Positions 12,728 through 17,566 of a stretch of DNA of 17,566 nt are shown here, in pieces (the first letter of the stretch is position 1; each line of letters begins with the position of its first letter). The position numbers and the translations under genes were made by a program. This DNA is from RGIG4074 sp964459165 (lineage in GTDB: Bacteria > Bacillota > Clostridia > Christensenellales > Borkfalkiaceae), in the NCBI GenBank assembly GCA_964459165.1, contig CAYWKM010000038.1:1-17566 (forward strand). Direction: 5' to 3'. Below the pieces are notes generated by a model. It saw nothing but the letters and a program-made list of their open reading frames with translations, ran no database searches and was not told where the DNA came from.

Positions 12728-13324
12728 ATGGCGACAAAATACAGACCGAAATACATTAAGTGTCCCAGATGCGAATTAAATTATATCGACGCGAACAAAC
12801 AGGAATATTGCGACGTTTGCCTGAAAGAATTGAAAGGGAAGCACGACGATTTCGACGACTTCGATAACGAGAATGAAGAACAGATGGAGCTCTGTCCCGT
12901 CTGTGGAGAAAATATGATGGAAGCCGGGGAAGAAATGTGCAGCGAGTGCAAAAAAAAGCGTCAGATCGAGACGGAGGAAGAGCCCGATCCCGAACAGGAC
13001 GACGAGTGGCGCAATTATCTCGACGAAGAAATCGAAGACGTGTCTGTACCGGAAGGTCTGCCTCCCGAAGATTTCGGCGAGGATTTCGAGGATGAAGAGG
13101 AAGAAGAGGAAGAGGAGGAATCGCAGGAGGAAGAGGCGGAGGATCCGCTCGACGACGAAGAGGATTTTGACTTCAAAATAGACGATGCGTACGATTACGA
13201 CGACGAGGACGACGAGGACGAAGACGACGAGGACGACGATTTTGACGACGACGACTTCGACGCCGGCGTAAAAAAGGCGAATCGCACGGCGGTCAAAAAG
13301 GAGCGCTCCAAGGAAGACAGATAA
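12728..13324 (+). CDS. Double zinc-ribbon protein with a highly acidic tail, function unknown
   Basis: A 198-residue protein. The N-terminus KYIKCPRCELNYI starts a first four-Cys ribbon (Cys12/15 and Cys28/31), and a second follows (Cys56/59 and Cys71/74). Residues 82-178 are almost all Glu and Asp with a few Phe and Tyr, including a run of nine Glu and a long Asp/Glu stretch near the end. The last 20 residues are basic (GVKKANRTAVKKERSKEDR). It is cytosolic, with no signal or membrane segment. Zinc-ribbon plus acidic tail suggests binding to a nucleic acid-handling complex or a basic protein, but I know no assigned function. The start has AGAGGG 7 nt upstream. Two promoters and a long leader suggest control. 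The acidic tail is coded by GAC/GAG/GAA runs prone to slippage. Confidence 0.85.
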   Translation: MATKYRPKYIKCPRCELNYIDANKQEYCDVCLKELKGKHDDFDDFDNENEEQMELCPVCGENMMEAGEEMCSECKKKRQIETEEEPDPEQDDEWRNYLDEEIEDVSVPEGLPPEDFGEDFEDEEEEEEEEESQEEEAEDPLDDEEDFDFKIDDAYDYDDEDDEDEDDEDDDFDDDDFDAGVKKANRTAVKKERSKEDR

Positions 13325-13489
13325 ACGAAAAGCGGTTTTTCCGCGAAAGGAAATTTAAGAACGCCGAGAAATTCCGCGCGGCTTTCCGATAGAGTTTGAA
13401 AAGAAGAAGAGCCGTCGGAAGGGGCTCGGATTTCTCAGAGGATTCCATTCGGTCATCGGCGATTTCAGAATTGTGTTTTCAAGCGATTC
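13325..13489 (+). other. Structured non-coding 3' region after the zinc-ribbon gene
   Basis: No convincing ORF is present. A small hairpin GCGG-TTTTT-CCGC lies just after the stop. CTTTCCGA near 13383-13390 can pair with TCGGAAGG near 13414-13422. The stretch ends in a good intrinsic terminator at 13490-13524. It may be a long 3' UTR or a small RNA; no promoter of consensus quality was seen inside it. Confidence 0.4.
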
Positions 13490-13524
13490 AGAAAACAGGA
13501 TTTGTATTTCGAATCCTGTTTTTT
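13490..13524 (+). terminator. Intrinsic terminator before the assembly gap
   Basis: AAAACAGGATT (13492-13502) pairs perfectly with AATCCTGTTTT (13512-13522) around a 9-nt loop, with T6 at 13519-13524. It ends the zinc-ribbon transcript or a short RNA from the 165 bases before it. Confidence 0.85.
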
Positions 13525-13562
13525 GTCGGCCGTTTTCTAAAACGAAGACCGTACGGGCGGAG

Positions 13563-13662
13563 NNNNNNNNNNNNNNNNNNNNNNNNNNNNNNNNNNNNNN
13601 NNNNNNNNNNNNNNNNNNNNNNNNNNNNNNNNNNNNNNNNNNNNNNNNNNNNNNNNNNNNNN
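13563..13662. other. Assembly gap of 100 N
   Basis: Exactly 100 undetermined bases, the usual placeholder for a scaffold join of unknown length. The promoter and any regulator of the ABC exporter may be missing here. Confidence 0.98.
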
Positions 13663-13692
13663 TTTTACAGGAATAGAATAAGGAGATTATAA

Positions 13693-15432
13693 ATGGTAAA
13701 AGAAATTGCGAAAAGTATTCGAGAATATAAAAAAACGGCGATTGCGACGCCTGTTCTCGTTTCGCTGGAAGTGATCATGGAATGTATTATTCCCTTTCTG
13801 ACCGTTAAGCTTGTGTCGGAAATTCGGGGCGGATGCGATTTACAGGTCATTATCCGTTACGGGCTTATCCTGATTGCAATGGCTCTTTTGAGCTTGCTTT
13901 TCGGTTGGCTGGCGGGGGCTGCCTGCGCGGTTGCCTCCTGCGGACTTGCCAAAAATCTGCGCGCCGATATGTTCCACAAAATTCAGACGTATTCGTTTGA
14001 AAATATCGATAAATACCTCGCCTCGTCGCTCGTGACAAGGCTTACAACCGACGTTGCCAACGTGCAGAACGCTTATATGATGATCATAAGGAGCGGCATT
14101 CGCGCGCCTCTCATGATTGTTTTTGCTTTTGTTATGGCGTTCGTCACGGGCGGTCGGGTCGCGTGGGTTTTTATGGGCGTCGTTCCGTTGCTTGTGATCG
14201 GTCTCGGCGTCATTGTTTGGAAAACCCTTCCTGTTTTTAGGCGCGTGTTCAGAAAGTACGATAATCTCAATGCTTCCGTTCAGGAAAACATCAAGGCGAT
14301 GCGAGTCGTGAAATCCTTCGTCAGGGAGGATTTTGAACAGAAGAAATTCGACGCGGCGGCAAAGGACGTCTGTACCGATTTCACGAGAGCGGATCGTCTG
14401 CTCGCGCTCAATAATCCGATGATGCAGTTCTGTCTGTATGTCGTCATGGTCTTCCTTTTATCTTTCGGCTCCTATGTCATCGTGGATTCGCAGGGGACGG
14501 CGCTCAATGTCGAAGCGTTCAGCGCGCTTCTTTCCTACGGCTTTATGATGTTGAGCAGCCTGATGATGCTGTCTTTCATTTTCGTCATGATCACGATGGC
14601 GCTTGAATCGGGGCGGCGTATTGCGGAAATCCTCAACGAGGAGAGCACGCTGAAAAATCCGGAAAATCCCGTGTATGAAGTCGCCGACGGGTCGATTTCC
14701 TTCGAGAACGTCGGATTCAAATATTCGCTGACGGCGGACAGGCGCGCGCTCGGAGATATCGATTTGCAGATCAATTCGGGCGAGACGGTCGGAATCGTCG
14801 GCGGAACGGGATCGAGCAAAACGACGCTCGTCAATTTGATTTCCCGCCTTTACGACGTAACCGAAGGCGCGGTCAAGGTGGGCGGCAGAGACGTGCGGGA
14901 ATACGACCTCGAAACCCTTAGGAACAACGTCGCCGTCGTCCTTCAAAAGAACGAGCTCTTTTCGGGGACGATAAAGGAGAACCTGCGCTGGGGCAATCAG
15001 GAGGCGACCGACGAGGAAATCAAGGAAGCTTGTCGCCTCGCTTGCGCGGACGAATTTATTTCTCAGTTTCCCGACGGTTACGACACGTACGTCGAGCAGG
15101 GAGGGACGAACGTATCGGGCGGTCAGAAGCAAAGACTGTGCATCGCTCGCGCTCTCCTGAAGAAGCCGAAGATTCTTATTTTAGACGATTCCACCAGCGC
15201 GGTGGACACGAAGACGGACGCGGCGATCCGAAAGGCGTTCCGCGAATACCTTCCGGAAACGACGAAGATTATCATCGCTCAGCGCACGGCTTCCGTAGAG
15301 GACGCGGATAAAATCGTCGTCATGGAGGGCGGGCATATCAACGCCGTCGGAACGCATCGCGAGCTTATGGAGGAGAATCCCATTTACCGTGAAATTTATA
15401 CGTCGCAAAACAAGGCAGGTGCGGAAGCATGA
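13693..15432 (+). CDS. ABC exporter half-transporter, degenerate-site subunit
   Basis: A 579-residue subunit with a six-helix exporter domain (about 15-310) and an ATPase domain (about 333-575), a type IV (ABCB-like) exporter. Its own nucleotide site departs from consensus: Walker A is GGTGSSKTT (370-378, Ser375 in place of Gly), the catalytic Glu after Walker B is Asp499 (ILILDDSTS), and the switch His is Gln530 (IIIAQRTAS). The signature VSGGQ (474-478) and Q-loop Gln418 are normal. It overlaps the next gene by 4 bp (ATGA) and should form a heterodimer with it, as in BmrC/BmrD and TM287/288. Drugs, lipids or peptides are possible cargo. AAGGAG lies 7 nt before the ATG. Confidence 0.93.
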   Translation: MVKEIAKSIREYKKTAIATPVLVSLEVIMECIIPFLTVKLVSEIRGGCDLQVIIRYGLILIAMALLSLLFGWLAGAACAVASCGLAKNLRADMFHKIQTYSFENIDKYLASSLVTRLTTDVANVQNAYMMIIRSGIRAPLMIVFAFVMAFVTGGRVAWVFMGVVPLLVIGLGVIVWKTLPVFRRVFRKYDNLNASVQENIKAMRVVKSFVREDFEQKKFDAAAKDVCTDFTRADRLLALNNPMMQFCLYVVMVFLLSFGSYVIVDSQGTALNVEAFSALLSYGFMMLSSLMMLSFIFVMITMALESGRRIAEILNEESTLKNPENPVYEVADGSISFENVGFKYSLTADRRALGDIDLQINSGETVGIVGGTGSSKTTLVNLISRLYDVTEGAVKVGGRDVREYDLETLRNNVAVVLQKNELFSGTIKENLRWGNQEATDEEIKEACRLACADEFISQFPDGYDTYVEQGGTNVSGGQKQRLCIARALLKKPKILILDDSTSAVDTKTDAAIRKAFREYLPETTKIIIAQRTASVEDADKIVVMEGGHINAVGTHRELMEENPIYREIYTSQNKAGAEA

Positions 15433-17318
15433 AGAAAGATAAAAAATCAACGATCGGTCGCCTGCTCAAAACGATATTCCGTTTCTATCCCGTGATGACG
15501 CCGTTGGCGATCCTGTGTATTGCCTTCTGCGCGGTCGTAAGCGCGGCTCCGGCAATTTTTATGCAGAAAATCATCGATATTCTGGAAGGGCTCGTCTTAG
15601 AGGAAACCGTATGGAGTTCGGTCGGCGGGGAGATAACGGGATTGGTTTGCCTTTTAGCGTCTTTTTACGTACTCGCGCTGCTTTCCTGCGTTACATATAA
15701 CCAACTCATGGCGATCGTCACGCAGGGAACGCTGAAAAAGCTGCGCGGCGAAATGTTCAATCGCATGCAGACGCTTCCCATAAAATACTTCGATACTCAT
15801 ACGCACGGCGACATTATGAGCCATTATACGAACGATATCGATACCTTGCGGCAAATGGTTTCCCAGAGCTTTCCGCAGCTTTTGATTTCGGCAATTACCG
15901 CGCTTTCGCTCCTTGCGATCATGCTCTATTATTCCCTATGGCTGACGGCGGTGGTCTTGCTCGGCGTTTTGCTTGTGCTTATCGTCACCAAAAAGGTGGG
16001 CGGCGGTTCGGCGAAATTTTTCTTCCGTCAGCAGACGGCGCTCGGAAAAGCGGAGGGATTTATCGAAGAGATGATGAACGGACAGAAGGTCGTCAAGGTC
16101 TTTTGCCACGAGGAGGCGAGCGAGGCGGATTTTGCAAAGTATAACGACGAGCTGTTCGAGCAATCGGTCAGGGCTCACAAATATGCGAATATCCTTATGC
16201 CGATCCTGAACAATATCGGAAACGTTTTATACGTCTTTGTCGCGCTCGTCGGCGGGATATTTATCATAAACGGCTTTCCCAACGTCAGCTTTTCGGGCGA
16301 ACTGATCGGAATCAGCATCGTCGTGCCCTTTTTAAGCATGACAAAGCAGTTCGTCGGCAACATCAATCAGGTTTCCAATCAGGTCAACGCCGTCGTTATG
16401 GGAATTGCGGGAACGCGCCGAATCTTTTATCTGATGGATCAGCAGCCTGAACAGGATAACGGCTACGTGAAGCTCGTAAACGTTCGCGAAGAAAACGGCG
16501 TTCTGACCGAATGCGAGGAGCGCACGGGGCTTTGGGCGTGGAAACACCCTCATCAGGCGGACGGAAGCGTTACTTATACGAAGCTGACGGGCGACGTGAG
16601 ACTGTTCGACGTGGATTTTGCGTACGAGGAGGGGAAAACGGTCCTGCACAATATTTCTCTCTACGCCAAGCCCGGGCAGAAGGTCGCGTTCGTCGGCGCG
16701 ACGGGCGCGGGGAAAACGACGATTACCAACCTTTTAAATCGCTTCTACGACATTGCGGACGGAAAAATTCGTTACGACGGCGTCAATATCAATAAAATCA
16801 AAAAAGCCGACCTGCGCCGCGCCATCGGGGTCGTATTGCAGGACGTCAATCTGTTCACCGGTACGGTTATGGAAAATATCCGCTACGGAAAGCTCGATGC
16901 GAGCGACGAGGAATGTAAGGCGGCGGCTCGGCTTGCGGGCGCGCACGATTTTATTACCCGCCTTCCCGACGGCTACCATACGCTGCTGACGGGGAACGGC
17001 GCGAATCTTTCGCAGGGTCAAAGACAGCTTTTGTCCATTGCGCGCGCGGCGGTCGCCGATCCCCCCGTCATGATTTTGGACGAGGCGACGAGCAGTATCG
17101 ATACGCGAACGGAGGCGATCGTGCAGCGCGGAATGGATAACCTGATGAAGGGCAGAACGGTATTCGTCATTGCGCACAGGCTTTCCACCGTTAAAAATTC
17201 CGACGTAATTATCGTCCTCGATCACGGCAGAATCATTGAACGCGGCACGCACGAGCAGCTCCTCGCCATGAAGGGACAGTATTATCAACTCTATACGGGC
17301 GCGTTCGAGCTGGAATAA
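15429..17318 (+). CDS. ABC exporter half-transporter, catalytic subunit
   Basis: A 629-residue partner of the preceding subunit. Exporter domain at about 15-335, ATPase domain about 388-625. Walker A GATGAGKTT (423-431), Gln471, Walker B with catalytic Glu552 (VMILDEATS) and His583 (IAHRLST) are all intact, while its signature is LSQGQ (527-531) in place of LSGGQ. In the dimer this weak signature faces the degenerate Walker site of the first subunit, and the normal signature of that subunit faces this intact site, giving one active and one degenerate ATP site. A linker insertion of ~50 residues (337-387, with ECEERTGLWAWKHPH) separates the two domains. To my recollection it is typical of a Firmicutes subfamily. 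Confidence 0.94.
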   Translation: MKKDKKSTIGRLLKTIFRFYPVMTPLAILCIAFCAVVSAAPAIFMQKIIDILEGLVLEETVWSSVGGEITGLVCLLASFYVLALLSCVTYNQLMAIVTQGTLKKLRGEMFNRMQTLPIKYFDTHTHGDIMSHYTNDIDTLRQMVSQSFPQLLISAITALSLLAIMLYYSLWLTAVVLLGVLLVLIVTKKVGGGSAKFFFRQQTALGKAEGFIEEMMNGQKVVKVFCHEEASEADFAKYNDELFEQSVRAHKYANILMPILNNIGNVLYVFVALVGGIFIINGFPNVSFSGELIGISIVVPFLSMTKQFVGNINQVSNQVNAVVMGIAGTRRIFYLMDQQPEQDNGYVKLVNVREENGVLTECEERTGLWAWKHPHQADGSVTYTKLTGDVRLFDVDFAYEEGKTVLHNISLYAKPGQKVAFVGATGAGKTTITNLLNRFYDIADGKIRYDGVNINKIKKADLRRAIGVVLQDVNLFTGTVMENIRYGKLDASDEECKAAARLAGAHDFITRLPDGYHTLLTGNGANLSQGQRQLLSIARAAVADPPVMILDEATSSIDTRTEAIVQRGMDNLMKGRTVFVIAHRLSTVKNSDVIIVLDHGRIIERGTHEQLLAMKGQYYQLYTGAFELE

Positions 17319-17376
17319 GCCCCGCACCGTCTAAAAAAACGCTGCGGCGGCCTGTAAGCGGTTCCTTCGGCGAGCA

Positions 17377-17404
17377 AGAGCCGCCGTAAAGGAAGAGCGG
17401 CTCT
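17377..17404 (+). terminator. Hairpin 3' of the ABC exporter operon
   Basis: AGAGCCGC (17377-17384) pairs with GCGGCTCT (17397-17404), 8 bp with a 12-nt loop. The downstream CGTCTTTCCGTTTTT is T-rich but broken. It is the probable end of the exporter mRNA, about 60 bases after the stop. Confidence 0.5.
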
Positions 17405-17490
17405 CGTCTTTCCGTTTTTCGGCGAAAATTCCGTCGTAAAAAGATAAGGAGCCGCCCGTCGCAAAAGCGCGCCGATCTTTCATTTATTCA

Positions 17491-17517
17491 AAAAAACGCT
17501 AAACGCGGTCGTTTTTT
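17491..17517. terminator. A-tract/T-tract stem just before the last promoter
   Basis: AAAAAACG (17491-17498) pairs with CGTTTTTT (17510-17517) around an 11-nt loop. The T-rich arm suits a bidirectional terminator that insulates the next promoter, which starts 3 bases later. Confidence 0.4.
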
Positions 17518-17519
17518 AC

Positions 17520-17548
17520 TTGACATTTTTAAAGAGATACGCTAAACT
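17520..17548 (+). promoter_or_regulatory. Promoter of a gene beyond the right edge
   Basis: TTGACA (17520-17525), 17 bp, TAAACT (17543-17548), the same boxes and spacing as the rpmG promoter. The predicted start is at about 17555, so the gene lies outside the window on the plus strand. Confidence 0.75.
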
Positions 17549-17566
17549 GAATTATTATAAGGGAAA

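Noticed and set aside
13396..13692. Frame reading through the N gap upstream of the ABC operon
   Set aside because: A third of it is undetermined bases and it includes the terminator at 13490-13524; no coding signal.
14458..15132. 224-codon minus-strand frame inside the first ABC gene
   Set aside because: It is antisense to highly conserved ATPase motifs and its Arg-rich composition is typical of a shadow frame.
16734..17327. 197-codon minus-strand frame inside the second ABC gene
   Set aside because: Antisense to Walker A, signature and Walker B motifs; no ribosome site or recognisable domain.
1..17566. CRISPR array, tRNA/rRNA genes, insertion sequences, prophage or toxin-antitoxin genes
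   Set aside because: I looked for spaced direct repeats, cloverleaf-like segments, transposase or integrase motifs and small paired ORFs and found none that hold up.

Overview
The window looks like chromosome from a low-to-mid GC, Gram-positive anaerobe of the Clostridia, probably an uncultured gut lineage. Reasons: the rpmG-secE-nusG-rplK-rplA-rplJ-rplL order, strong AGGAGG-type ribosome binding sites, textbook sigma-A promoters (TTGACA, 17 bp, TATAAT), an L10 leader with an attenuator, and a heterodimeric ABC exporter pair of a Firmicutes type. A run of exactly 100 N at 13563-13662 is a scaffold gap, so this is draft or metagenome sequence and the linkage across it is only inferred. I see no tRNA, rRNA, CRISPR array, insertion sequence, integrase or phage gene.

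Layout. 1-321 is the 3' end of an unrecognised gene. It converges on a minus-strand D-2-hydroxyacid dehydrogenase (431-1396), whose promoter sits so close to the start codon that the mRNA should be leaderless. An AEC-family permease (1534-2523) and a zinc-dependent phospholipase C-like protein (2685-3431) follow. 3479-7047 is the ribosomal/transcription cluster: rpmG, secE, nusG, rplK and rplA appear to form one transcription unit, and rplJ-rplL has its own full-consensus promoter and attenuated leader. rpoB does not follow rplL. Instead there is a two-gene envelope glycosylation operon (7200-9703): a GT-C type membrane glycosyltransferase and a GtrB-like polyprenyl-phosphate glycosyltransferase that would make its lipid-linked donor. 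Next are a large lipoprotein with a second, C-terminal membrane anchor (10097-12448), a double zinc-ribbon protein with a very acidic tail (12728-13324), the gap, and an ABC exporter heterodimer (13693-17318). A promoter at the right edge belongs to a gene outside the window.

Regulation is the most informative part. Both rplK (4638-4685) and rplA (5148-5180) are preceded by RNA structures that copy the L1-binding stalk of 23S rRNA (a GUGGGAG strand, an inner hairpin, and a CCAC strand closing the stem), placed next to or just before the Shine-Dalgarno. L1 could therefore repress both genes separately. The rplJ promoter has its -35 box in the loop of a 12-bp inverted repeat, and its leader carries an L10-type receptor, a possible antiterminator and an intrinsic terminator. 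I see no clearly new defence or mobile system here. The best leads are the duplicated L1 sites, the leaderless promoter, a divergent L11 drug-binding loop, and two poorly understood proteins (the dual-anchored lipoprotein and the acidic zinc-ribbon protein).
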